Shown in pieces: positions 40,845-50,940 of a stretch of 63,468 nt of DNA (its first letter is position 1; each line of letters begins with the position of its first letter). A model generated the notes under the pieces. It did no database searches. It saw only the letters and a program-made list of their open reading frames with translations, and was not told the origin of the DNA. Location: NCBI GenBank assembly GCA_905221605.1, contig CAJNDS010002265.1:467501-530968 (forward strand), given 5' to 3'. The position numbers and the translations under genes are program-made. The DNA is from Symbiodinium natans. Taxonomy: Eukaryota; Sar; Dinophyceae; Suessiales; Symbiodiniaceae.

Positions 40845-41520
40845 CCCGCCCCCCCCCCCCCTTGTGCAAACACGTGACAGGCATAACGGGTTTGGAAAGG
40901 ATTCGTATGTTTAAAGATCTTCGTTATAAGATGAGCTTGGCTTGTATCAATCAGATTCTTCCGCGTCGAATGGTGCGCCTTGCATGGTGCAGGCACCCCA
41001 TTTGCAAACACATTGCGCGCGTGTGATGGGTGTACCCCCCCTCCATGTGCAAACACCTTGGGTTGGGAAAAGAATTGTATGCAACAAAAACGCATGTCTT
41101 TCTCCATGGCATGGTCTTCCTGATACGGTAACCTGGCCGTTTGCATGCGGAAAAAACGCGGGGTTTGGGGGGCCGCGGACTCAGGGACCGGAGACCAGAG
41201 GACCAGGAGACCACGGGACAAGAGGACCGCAGGAACAGGGGACCACAGCACCAGGGACCACAGGATTAGGAGAGTGCCGGACCAAAGGACCACAGGGGAC
41301 CACGGAACCAGGCTTGCCGGACCTACGAGAAGACTTCCTTTTTAAATGCGTACGAGTCTTTTCCCAACCTGTCATCCGCGCAAGGTGTTTGCAATTGGGG
41401 GTGGGGGGGGGGGGGTTGGGCTGCCCTCACCCCATGCTTCTTTGTTGGTTCTCAGCCGCACAAACCGCAAGCTTGCTGGTTTTAAGATCTTTAGCATACG
41501 AATCTTCTCTAAACCTATCG
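40845..41520. mobile_element. Fold-back (nested inverted-repeat) element
   Basis: Outer arms at 40888-40921 and 41484-41515 share GGTTT.GA.A.GATTCGTATG followed by AAGATCTT in opposite orientation. Inner arms at about 41032-41085 and 41343-41412 share a C-rich run, TGCAAACACC and TTGGGAAAAGA in opposite orientation. The centre (41160-41330) is a loose array of GGACCACAGG-like words. No open frame looks like a transposase. I infer a non-autonomous fold-back or MITE-like element; a diverged copy sits at 17.55 kb. Confidence 0.62.
41160..41330. repeat. GGACCACAGG-like direct repeats
   Basis: About fifteen degenerate GGACCA(C/G)(A/G)GG decamers forming the core of the fold-back element. Confidence 0.75.
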
Positions 41521-41909
41521 CGCTCATCAAATTCTAGCATGTTCGGGTTGGCTTCGGCTTTATGTAAAGGGCCCGAGCATCTGCAGGTCAAGATCAGGAT
41601 CGCACTTTGCAAAGCGTATCAACGCGTAGGGCGTAGGAAGATATGAGAAGCCCTTGCGATTGCTTATGTGCGTCACTGTAGCAAGTTCACTTGTCAGATG
41701 TCGTAAATGGTCCAATGACTACGTTGCATCATGACCTCGTGCGGTACCAGGAATGCAAAGTAGAACAGGTAGCTTCTCTTCCTGACTCTGAAGTCCTGTT
41801 CGTGTCTTCCGAGGCGAGTACGTCCATCAGGCACCTGATGCAGCATCATTGCGCTGCTGTTGCATCAACCCAAGTGAACGGTTCCAATTTCGTGGCACTT
41901 ACGGCTCAG

Positions 41910-42106
41910 GGCTAACAGAGGAGCAGTTTTCCACCCAAGTTATTGTCTGCAGGTCTTTTGTGAATACCTCCAAACCGTCCCAACCTTCAACTCGAGACCT
42001 CGCACATTGCAGCCAGGCGGACGTTTCGTTCTACATGGTCTGCCGCAGCTTTGACCGGGAGAAGTTCGAAATGCACAATTGGGAGGCCAGCAGCGTTTGT
42101 TTATAG
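41910..42106 (+). CDS. Last two exons of an unknown gene
   Basis: Exons 41910-41952 (phase 1 to 2) and 42013-42106 (phase 2 to a TAG at 42104). They join in frame and encode LTEEQFSTQVIVC, then QADVSFYMVCRSFDREKFEM and HNWEASSVCL. Donor is GT and acceptor TTGCAG. The open frame 41691-41915 upstream may contain the preceding exon. The stop is only five bases before the spliced-leader relic at 42111. No family recognised. Confidence 0.48.
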
Positions 42107-42110
42107 GAGG

Positions 42111-42132
42111 TCCATAGCTATTTTGGCTCAAT
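42111..42132 (+). other. Relic dinoflagellate spliced-leader sequence
   Basis: TCCATAGCTATTTTGGCTCA and the next two bases match the conserved leader TCCGTAGCCATTTTGGCTCA(AG) at 19 of 22 positions. In dinoflagellates this leader is joined to mRNA 5' ends in trans, and genomic copies mark mRNAs that were reverse-transcribed and reinserted. The next bases do not look like the rest of a spliced-leader RNA gene (no clear Sm site), so I prefer a retroposition relic. Downstream sequence has no clear intact gene. Confidence 0.65.
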
Positions 42133-42474
42133 GGTGTTAGAACCTGATTTGCCCCACCGGTGAGACTAGGAGGACGGTAGGAAAATCTATGTGCCGCATT
42201 CCTCTTTGTCATGGCCTACGTGTGGAGAATCCGGAAAGCAAATCAGGAGTTGTTGCTCCGAACGTCCACGGCTGAAGGTCCCACGGGGCCAGCCTCGGGG
42301 CCTTGATGCTTCGTGAAAACTGTTGCGGGGCAACGCTTCCCGGCTTCGCATGTTTGCGTGTCATGGAAGCACGTGTTGGCATGGGACTGTTGAAGAAACA
42401 CGTGCACAAGCCTCCAAGCTTAGAGTAAACAGCACGCTAAAGCCATTGCAAGAAGACGTGCTCCCTGCTTGCAG

Positions 42475-42516
42475 GCAAAGCTCCAGAGGGCTTACGACGA
42501 GATCACCAACTGCCAG
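42475..42516 (+). CDS. Short coding-like exon, unknown
   Basis: After CTCCCTGCTTGCAG, encoding AKLQRAYDEITNCQ before a GC donor, or a few residues longer to a GT. It might be part of a retroposed or ordinary gene downstream of the leader relic. No family recognised. Confidence 0.4.
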
Positions 42517-42924
42517 GCCTGTGAATGTACAGGGTGTTGTTCGGGTTGCAAGGCACAGACGTGGACGGACCTTGGGATATAGGCCCAGGTGTGCGGCGAT
42601 TTGGAGTTTAGCTGACTGAGAGTGCACGGGAGGATGTTGCTGCATTCAGTCCTTAGCCCTGAGTGTAAGGATTATCTTCGTATGGTCTTTGCTTTTTGCG
42701 AGCCGTACGAACTTGCTTGCTCGATAGCTGTGCTCCGCAAGAACACGTGCGGGTGTCACAAGGGAGTCCCAATACAAAACACGCACATTCAAGTACAAAG
42801 TTTTAGGGTGCAGGCCATCATGAGGAAATGCTTTGGATTCGCATGGGAATCCGGCGAATCCGGCGAATCCTTTGGAATCCTTTATTGCAATGCAGAGGCC
42901 TTTCATCGTAGGATATAGAGCACC

Positions 42925-43370
42925 TTTCATATAAAGGAGGTTCTCACCGTTAAATAAACATTAAACAGCAGCGAACATGTAAAGAACACAAAGCTTATCT
43001 TATGGAAAACAAGGGGAATACATGTTATCCTATTAGAGGGTAGCGTAGAATATATTATAGAGGAAATCGAGGTTTTGCTAGCAAACGACCAAGCAGTTAG
43101 AGGACACTATAGACACAATAGAGGTCATCACATTGAAAATGACAATATCGGAGGTTTCTGATTAACCGAGAGAGTGCGTGGAAAAAAAGAAGAAACAAAG
43201 GTTTCCATACAGTATTAGCAGATACTGTGACAGCAGAGCAAGCAGAGGCAATTCGAGGTTTCCTCTTGAGATGTGAAAAATTGACAGAGATTTCTTTTTA
43301 TGGATACAACATAGACTCTAATAAATATAAAGGAAGCAGAAATGTCCTCTGAATGGAGAGGCCAAACCTA
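42925..43370. other. AT-rich island
   Basis: About 450 bases much richer in A and T than the surroundings. ATTCGAGGTTTCC/TCGAGGAAA-like words recur at 43060, 43250 and 43376. There is no open frame of 60 codons. Origin unknown; an organelle-derived or decayed foreign insertion is possible. Confidence 0.6.
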
Positions 43371-43514
43371 AGAGACATCGAGGAAACAGATGTGTTCCTG
43401 TACGAATTCGAGGCTTTCCGACTGAACCCGCGGAAATCGGCCCCTCAACAGACCTCCCCAACCGAGCTGTAGCAGGATGAAGCCTTGCTGGTGGCAGGTC
43501 TCAAGGACCGCCGA

Positions 43515-43543
43515 CCCCCCCCCCCCCCCCCGCCTCCCCCCCG
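43515..43543. repeat. Poly-C tract
   Basis: Run of about 17 C followed by CGCC and another C run. Confidence 0.9.
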
Positions 43544-44571
43544 GTTCTTGATGGGTTTCAGTGTTGTGCCAGAGTGCAGGTTCTAGCTTAAAACCCTTAG
43601 CCTGTGCCCCAGTCCGAAGCCCTACTTGCTTGTCCGTGAAGATGCAGGGCTGACTTTTGTGAGTTTCCAAGGCTTTTGCTCAGGCGGGTGGGCGAATGTC
43701 TGTCCTCTAAGGTGGCTGCTAGCTTTCCTGGCTGCGATATTGTGCCGCAAGTTTCTGAGCTTCGGAGTTGCAACGCCTTCAGCTTTTCGCCACTGTCGGC
43801 ACTCTTCAGCTTCACGTTTCTTGTCCCGGGTTCATGTTCCCCTCGGTCCCCCCCGGTCCTGTTGTGGATATCTTTCGCATGGCCGAGTAGCAGAGCACTC
43901 TGTAGGCTAGATGAGTGGCCCGACACAAACTCCACAGGTCAGTTCATGTCAGCTCCAACATCAGGGTCGTTGGGGTGCGAACTCTCTGCTGCATTAGGGC
44001 AAAATGTCGGAGCCTTGAATATGGGGGCTGAGGTTGTGGGCCCCCTTTTTTTGAATCCTTGACCGTCGCTGCACCCAAACCGCCCGTTTCGCCTTTCGTT
44101 CCTCAAGTATACCCCTCAACCGGTAAACCCTAAACCAAAAATCCAAACACCTACGTTCGAAACCTAAACCTTAAACCAGACACCCGGAAACAAAACAATA
44201 CCCCAAAACATCACAAAACCTTTAAAACGCCTAGCTTCTGACTCGTTGATGCGCCTCCCATGTTCTTTTTTATGGCTCGCCTAGAGGAGCGCGGCACAAT
44301 ATGACGGTTCTGCCCTCCAGGTTCCCTTTCTTTTACTCCTCATGTTAGTGCCCACTGCTTCCGCACTTGCCACTGACACTCTGCTAGTCTAGCCGTCTTG
44401 CAAGGACCTCTGCATGCTGTGGGGCTATGGGGCTGTCAAACTTGCATACAGCTTGCGGTTGACCCCAAGCCCTACCCGAAGCCGAGCCCACGCCATGTGT
44501 GCCTTAAGTGTTTGTCCAGGGAACCTTGGGAGTTGCAAGTCGAGCCCTTAAAGACCAGAGTTGCTCCACAG
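43544..44571. other. No supported gene
   Basis: Overlapping open frames on both strands at 43.6-44.06 kb without motif or splice support. The segment 44.1-44.22 kb is made of AAACCCTAAACC-like degenerate words. Confidence 0.4.
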
Positions 44572-44685
44572 GAGGCCCTCAACCAGGGAGTCAAGGCGCG
44601 GAGCTCTTTGAACGGGATGGGGTCTGAACATCTCCACAGCGCTGTTGTTTCGTTGTGGGAAGGGCCATGCATGTGCCAAAGATGA
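44572..44685 (+). CDS. Probable terminal exon, unknown protein
   Basis: Follows TTGCTCCACAG and encodes EALNQGVKARSSLNGMGSEH, then LHSAVVSLWEGPCMCQR and a TGA, with good codon bias. No family recognised; upstream exons not found. Confidence 0.5.
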   Translation, partial: EALNQGVKARSSLNGMGSEHLHSAVVSLWEGPCMCQR

Positions 44686-45017
44686 CTTGTAAATGGACGC
44701 CTCATCGGCTCAAGCTCAAGCTCACACAAATCCAGCGTCTTCGCCTTCGCATAGCATGAGATGACCCCAACGTGGACGCTCCCTTAAATAAAAAACAGTA
44801 GTCTTTCAAAGGTTCAACGTGACTGCCTGAAGGGCCTGAAGTCAGACGTGAACTGGGAAAGCACATCTCATGTATCTGTTGGGGACCTGCATGTCGGTTC
44901 GCAGGAATTTGTTCGGTTCGCTTGGGCCGGTGTTATAATAGTTTTTCCTTGGTATTATACTTGGTATTATTTTAAGGGGCTGCGCCCATGGGCGGGCAGC
45001 GCACGCAGAAGCCCGGG

Positions 45018-45190
45018 GCGAGCAGTTTCTAAGCATGTTGAGGCCCCTAAACTCCCTTAAAATCTCTAAGCGTTAAGTTTCTAAGCATTTTCAGGCCCCT
45101 AAACTCCCTTCAAATCTCTAAGCGTTTGAGGCTCCTAGACTCCCTTAACGTTTCTAAGCACTTTATAAGGCCCCTAAACTCCCTTTTTCC
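45018..45190. repeat. Minisatellite with AGGCCCCTAAACTCCCTT core
   Basis: Core copies start near 45041, 45093, 45129 and 45168 (spacing 52, 36, 39), alternating with TTTCTAAGCA(T/C)TTT. Confidence 0.85.
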
Positions 45191-45237
45191 TAGCCCCGGG
45201 CTTAGACACGTCGCTTATGCCCGCCCTTTGGGGGGCA

Positions 45238-45345
45238 TCATGCTCCTGATGCGCCCCCGGGGTCCCGCCCCGGGAGCCGCTGATGCTCCTGATGCGCGCC
45301 TGGGGGTCCCGGGCTGGACCCGCTGATGCTCATGATGCGCGCCCT
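45238..45345. repeat. ATGCTCCTGATGCGC tandem repeat
   Basis: Three copies at 45240, 45282 and 45326, about 43 bp apart, separated by GC-rich CCCGGGG palindromic pieces. Confidence 0.8.
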
Positions 45346-45407
45346 CTGGGGGCCTCCGTGGCGACGCAAAAAACCACGAAAAAAAAACCGTTCACCGGCG
45401 GCACGCG

Positions 45408-45570
45408 GGGGTCGGCGGCACTGGCGTCCGGCCTAATTCTGCTTCGCAGAAGGCCAGAGGCCAGCAAGGCTATTCCCGGGACGACCCGGGCTAAAAGGTC
45501 CGCATTTGCTCGGTCCTTTGGGGACCTCGCGCTGCCCGATTTAATGGCTACCGCCAGTGCCGCCGACCCC
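45408..45570. repeat. 19-bp inverted repeat enclosing three hairpins
   Basis: Perfect 19-nt arms at 45408-45426 and 45552-45570 (GGGGTCGGCGGCACTGGCG and its complement). Between them are three further hairpins: 45430-45455 (GGCC..TTCTG-CTTCG-CAGAA..GGCC), 45475-45490 (CCCGGG-ACGA-CCCGGG) and 45496-45527 (AGGTCC..GGACCT). The whole 163 nt could fold as a cloverleaf in DNA or RNA. A related GGGGTCGGCGG word recurs near 46655. Confidence 0.8.
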
Positions 45571-45589
45571 AGACCCAAGACAGTCGCAT

Positions 45590-46460
45590 TGGGGCGGAAG
45601 GCAGGGTGGAGCGCGGGCAGGCGGGGGGGGCGGGGGCGGGGGGGGTGGGGGTGGGTGGGGGTGGAAAGGGGTGGGGGGTGTGGGGGGTGACGGTAGAGGG
45701 TTGGTGTCGGATTAGGGAGTTGGGGGCGGAAGGCAGGGGTGGACTGGGGGGCATAGAGATGAAGAAGCGATGAGAGCGGTGAGAGCGGGGGGGCGGTCGG
45801 ATGGTGCACGATGGTGGGAGGGGGTAATGATGAGGGCTGGGGAGGGTTGGTGGGAGGGTTAGGGAGTGGGAGTGGGAGAGGGTGGGGGCGGCTGGCGGAA
45901 AGGGGGGCCTGACTCATTTGACCAGCTCTGGTGAGAGGGTTGGGGCGGAAGGCAGGGTGGAGCGCGGCGGGTGGACAGGGGAGGTGACGGTCGAGGGTTG
46001 GTGGAGTTGGGGGCGGAAGGCAGGGGAGTGATGAGAGTGGGGAGGCGGTTAGGGCGGGCGTGGATTGGAATCCCTCAAACTAGAGATTTGTCAGGGGCGG
46101 AGTAGGGGGTAGGGGCCGGGGGTGGGGGGGGGGGGTGGGGGGGGGTGGGGGGGGGTGGGGGGGTGGGGGTGGGGGGGGGGGATTTGTCAGGGAAGGGAAG
46201 GGATGGGGGGGTGGGGAGGGGGGGGAGGGGGGGGGGGGTGGGTTTCAGAGTCGAGGTGAGGGTAGAGGGTTGGTGTCGAGCGGTGAGGGAGGGGGAGTGA
46301 TGAGAGCAGTGAGGGCTGACGATAGAGATGGGGGAGGGGGGTGGGGGGGGGGGGGGGGTGGGTGGGGGGGGGGGGGGGTCAGTGTGGTGGGGGTGGGGGG
46401 TGGGGGGGCGTGGGGGGGGGGGGGGGGTGGGGGTGGTCGGGCATGCACTCGGCCCTTTAA
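45590..46460. repeat. G-rich tract with GGGGGCGGAAGGCAGGG units
   Basis: Nearly 0.9 kb of G-rich + strand, made first of degenerate GGGGCGGAAGGCAGGGTGG and GACGGTAGAGGGTTGGTG units, then of almost pure (G5-10 T)n. Pro-rich minus-strand and Gly-rich plus-strand frames are artefacts. Many runs of four or more G suit G-quadruplexes. Confidence 0.9.
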
Positions 46461-46810
46461 ACCACCTGAATGGATGGGGTGGGGGGGGTCAAAGGTCCAA
46501 TTCAAGGCGTCATGGGTGAGGGCGAAGGGTGATGCACTGAAGCCAAACAATGCAAAAACACTCCAATTCAAGGTGTCATGAGCAGCATGCTGTGAGAGCG
46601 GGTGAGGGCGGTGAGGGCGGTGGGGGGTCTTCACTGACGCCGCCCTGCTACCGCTGGGGTCGGCGGACAAAAAGGCGACCGCTGGCGAATGGTGCATGTC
46701 CAATCAGTGTGACAAGCTGTCAAAGATCCGATTCGGTCAAAGTTTATGTCCAGGCCGACTGCCCAGTCCCCCAAGGCTCCACACCTAAGATCCTGAACTG
46801 AGTGAAGCAG

Positions 46811-47260
46811 GGAAGCCTCGCAACCGACATCAACCGACGTGCCTTGGAGGCAGAGATCGACGAGCTTCTCGAGTACGTGGGGCGGATGCGTGCCATCGGC
46901 ATCCAGAGCCGCAAGGCCCTGCTGACCAGCTCAACCGCGGCAAATGTTGAGGCTTGTTGGCTAACCCTAAATCCAGCCCAACCCTACTTGTAGCTGTTCA
47001 CTGAGTCAGGAAGGTCTTCGGGACCAGGGTTGAGGGTTCCGAACTCGGGCGGATGCTCTGCGGATCTTGGATTGGAGTGTTCTTGGGTACTTGGGCCATG
47101 ATTCTTTCTTCGCCCCGCTGCATGTTCCATGACGCTCCCTAGTGTGGGGAAGGTCACCAATCCCAAAGCCTTCGGGTGGGCGAAGCCGCACGCCCAGCCT
47201 ATGGACTTTGTGTGCAGGATGCAGACTTCATAGGCTCAGAGGCTCAAGGCAGCTTTGCAG
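46811..47260 (+). CDS. Two joined exons, unknown helical protein
   Basis: Exon 46811-46939 (43 codons, phase 0 to 0) encodes ALEAEIDELLEYVGRMRAIG, a charged, probably helical segment with strong third-position GC, and ends before a GC donor. Exon 47218-47260 follows TGTGTGCAG, encodes DADFIGSEAQGSFA and ends before a GC donor (phase 0 to 1), so the two join in frame. The exon at 48450-48527 may be a later part. No family recognised. Confidence 0.58.
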
Positions 47261-47598
47261 GCGTAACAGTCTACAACCTTGAGCATCCCACATCCCATCC
47301 TCATCTTTTCTTGACTAAGCCTGTATTGCGTTGCATTCTTGGGCTTGGGGGCTCAGGCTCTGGTGTGGGCAAAGTTTAGAAAGCCTCTCATTTCTGGTCC
47401 ATTTGCTCCGGCTTCAGCTTAGCTTTGGCTTTGAAACACGTGCGCCATTTGTCTTGACCTGCCTGTGGAAGCGGGAGCTTTGAATCCTCTAGGGACAGAT
47501 GCTCACGCGACACCAGAAACCAAAGCCATCGGAATAACATCCTAAAGCCCCCAAACCCCTGAATACCCCCAAACCCACTCATGGACTGCTCAGGAGTG

Positions 47599-47665
47599 GA
47601 GACGAGAAGGGTGAGAAGGAGAAGGGCGACACCAAGGAGGATTGCCTCCCACACCTGCGCAGTTC
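47599..47665 (+). CDS. Charged coding-like exon
   Basis: Encodes SGDEKGEKEKGDTKEDCLPH with high third-position GC after CTGCTCAG. An overlapping frame gives an Arg-rich alternative. Weak support. Confidence 0.32.
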
Positions 47666-48284
47666 TTGTCGAATCTAGCTTCGTTTTTCAGCACGCAAGC
47701 GGAGTTGGAGATTGTTGCTCGTGGGTCCGCTTGTGTGCGTGTGCTTTGTGTGCTTCACTAAGCAGGACGGTATCGGGTTCGTTCTTGTTGGCAGTCGCCG
47801 ATGGGACTCTCCTGACTGATTGGGTGGGATGGCGGGATCCTAGGTGATTTTATGATTTGGGAAGTCACGGAGTCACTTTGCCGGCTGCTTCGATCGTGTG
47901 TGGTGTTGGCTACCGTGCAGATGCTCGTGCACGAAGCAGTGGAGATGTCATAGTGCCGCTAGGCACAGTAAGGTGGAAGAGAGGTCAAGCAAGCCACAGT
48001 AGGCATCGATGAAAAGGATGTTTGTACCTGCGCGCAAGGAATACAGAAGAATCGTAAGAATGACAAAGAGGATAGTCAGGAAAGCAAGAGACAGAGAAGA
48101 AGAGCATCCTTGGAACCCTCTAAGCTGTAAGCTCTAAACCTCCTGTGGGCCTTCAACCAAACCCGAGGTTTACTGGAACCCCGACATCCCCAAAATCACA
48201 AACCCTGACCCTTTGCATCCAACCCTAAAACCCTGACAAAAGACGGCTTTGAACTTCGTGTCAGAGCATGTCAAAGCGTGTCCG

Positions 48285-48345
48285 TTCATGGTGTGTGTCT
48301 CCATGTGTGTATATATATATATATCTGTGTCTCTGTGTGTGTGTG
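48285..48345. repeat. (TG)n-(TA)n microsatellite
   Basis: GTGTGT, then ATATATAT at 48311-48324, then CTGTGTCTCTGTGTGTG. Confidence 0.9.
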
Positions 48346-48449
48346 CCACATGAATCCAAACTCGTGCAAGGCTTCGCTGGGCCGAGCCAATAGCCGTTAG
48401 TGGGCTCGAACAAGAATCCTTGTAGCATCATCGGGGCTGGGGCTGAGAG

Positions 48450-48527
48450 GACCCGTCGCAGCCAGAGCTGGAAAGTCAAGAGACGCTGTCTTCCGAGAAG
48501 GCTGACAAATTCGAGCCTCTGAATCAG
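48450..48527 (+). CDS. 26-codon exon, acidic, unknown protein
   Basis: Phase 0 to 0 between GAGAG and CAG/GTGATC, encoding PELESQETLSSEKADKFEPL. Good codon bias. Probably part of the same + strand gene as the exons at 46.8-47.3 kb, but intermediate exons are missing. Confidence 0.5.
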
Positions 48528-48689
48528 GTGATCGAACTTTGCAGGGACTGCACCCAACACAAGCATCCATACTTTTTTTTTGCTCTCACCCTCGGTGTGT
48601 GGGTGGTTGTTAGGTCTTAAGTCAACTTTTCTCCTCGCCCGCTCCTCGCCCTCCTGGTCTGGTCCCTAGAGCACTCGCCCCCAGAGAAT

Positions 48690-49012
48690 TCCGCAGAGAG
48701 ACCAAAGACCATACGAGTGCCAACCCTCACAGAATCTCCACCCAGTATCCCGTATCCCTGGAGTGCCCTTCCGCAGAGAAGCCCGTAAAGAGTCCCGCCG
48801 AGTATCCCTTAAGTGCCCACCCACGCCCAGGAGTGCCGGTCGCAGACAAGCCTGCAGAGAGTCCCGCCGAGTATCGGAGTGGGCCCAGAGAAGCCTGCAA
48901 AGAATCCCGCCGAGTGGCCCAAGCTCACAGAGAGATCCCTGGAGCGTGTTCAAAAAGGCTCGGCCGAGTATCTTGGAGTACCCACCTGCAGAGAAGTCTG
49001 CGGAGAGCGAAG
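48690..49012. repeat. Degenerate GCAGAGAAGCCTGC minisatellite
   Basis: Four to five diverged units of roughly 45-75 bp containing GCAGAGAAGCCTGCAGAGAG and TCCCGCCGAGTATC. The repeat gives false Arg/Ser-rich frames on the + strand. Confidence 0.75.
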
Positions 49013-50940
49013 TAACTTACCTGTCCGGAAACGGCAGGATGGCTCCCACATCAGGTACAGGAGTTGCAGGGTCGGGATGATCGAAGTAATGATTGTTCTT
49101 GTTGTTTTGGCTGTCGGGTTCTTGTGTGAGAGCTCGGGGCTTGTGCGTTTCGGGAATGTTGATTTGCGGCTCCTGCCCTGAAGGTTCGCGGGTGAAGTGA
49201 AGGGAGAGGGATTGCCACACCAGGTTGCCCAAGCTTGGGCGTATCACCAGGGTCCAGACTTGGCAGAGCCATATCTTGAGGCCTAGAAGCCAACTAACTC
49301 TGCAACTAACTTTGCATGACGTCCCAAGCCCTCAATGCACAACCCCATACTTGTAAAGGACCGTGAAGGCCTAGTCGGGGCCTGCGCGGAGAATTCTGAA
49401 AGGAGCATTCTCCATTTCTTGCATTCTGGAAATGCTGGGTTTCCTTTCCACTTTGTTGAAATTTGACAAGGCCACTAATGCAAGTGTTTTTTCCCCGCAT
49501 TTTCCTTACACATTTTCGATTATGCCCAAAGCACTGAACTTTGCACTTTGGCGACCCTTTTGCAGGTGCAAGTGGCAAATTCCAAATCAGATGCGAGCAC
49601 AGAGCTCGAGGAAAGCTTGGCTCTCAGGCTTATGCACTGGCTCACTCGCCGGAGTTGGGGTCCCGCAATGCAAAAAAGGCGGAAGCTTTTGAGCTCTGTG
49701 GAAACAGTTTGCCTGGTCGCCACCCTTGCGGCCCCAGTCCAGGGCCCAAATCAGCCCAAAGCACTGTGAGGCGAGTCCTCGGCTGCGACCCTGGCGTCGG
49801 AGACGAGTCTGTGGCCCAGAGTGCGTGGTTTCAAGGGGACAGCTCCCGACCCCCCCTCGCCCCAAAGTGCGCTCCACTGTTGACATAAAGGTTTTAATCG
49901 GTTAGTCATGGTTGGTTCGTCATGGTTAGTCTCTGATGAGTTGTATACAGCGGGTATGCCGGGCACACGACTACGGCTTTTTCTTGGTCACTAGTCCGCA
50001 TCTCTGTGTATGGGAAGAACGTGCCAGGGTCCTGGTGTGCCTGGCCCACTAGTCCAGCTTCGTATGCTGGGTTTAGCTTACGGTCTGAACTCCAAGGCAC
50101 TGTGCCAGCGGGTACAAAGGGCCCCGCGCCTCGAAGTGCGAGGCCCCGGTCCAGCCGAGAAAGGGAGGAGGGGAGGTGGCAAGGGGCATTTTTTTTAGGG
50201 CATCGTCATGGTCGTGCTCCTGGTCCTCGTCGTCGTCCTCGTCCTCGTCCGTCGTCATCATCGTCGTGGTGGTCGTGGTTGTTGCTGTTTCGGTTGTGGG
50301 TGCGGGTGCGGGAAGGGGTGGGGGTGGGGGATAATTTTTATCATTGCTATTCTTGTTTGTTGTTGTCGTTCGTGGCACGTGAATTACGGGACGGGTTCGG
50401 GCAAGCCCGCCTTAACCTTGGTGTCAATGCCTGGCCAAGCCCGTGAATTTCGGGCTCCGGCAAGGGTCATGGTGTGTCTGGGGGGAGGGGTGCGGGCTGG
50501 GAGAATGGGAGCGTGCAAGGGCTGGCGTACTCAACAATGCACTGTTGAACTGCCACCTTTCCCGAGCGCCTGTTCAGAGTTTCATCTGTTCATCGTCTTA
50601 TCGACTTGAAACTCTTCGTGTCCAAGAGCCTTCCAAGTCCCCCAGACCTGAAATGCAGGTGGAAAAGACCCGCCGAAGGCTGGGCTGGAAGGAGGGGGTT
50701 GGGAAACGGACATTCGGCGCTGTCTAGGGCTGAGGGCTTACATACTTGCTTCTTTGAAAGGGAACTTCGGTTCAGGTATGTCTGGGTCCTCGCACGCAGT
50801 GCCAGGGAAGGTAGCTAGTCGTGATTCTCCCTGTAATCCTAAGGTCTAGGGCTGGAGCTTCGAGTTCCCTGAAAACTTAAGCTCTGAACTTCCAGATTCC
50901 AGGGCCTTGTCAGAGGTCCAAACCGGTCCTGATCGCGAAG
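49013..50940. other. Mostly non-coding; weak exon at 49566-49769
   Basis: After CGACCCTTTTGCAG (49565), one frame stays open to a TGA at 49767 with fair codon bias (ELEESLALRLMHWLTRRSWG). Two other frames are also open, so the reading is uncertain. Further on, 50208-50330 is a degenerate GTC/CTCGTC repeat region. ORF 49075-49181 encodes a short hydrophobic peptide (MIEVMIVLVVLAVGFL). Confidence 0.33.

Noticed and set aside
45330-46703. 195- and 152-codon Pro-rich minus frames and a 148-codon Gly-rich plus frame
   Set aside because: They are products of the G-rich simple repeat.
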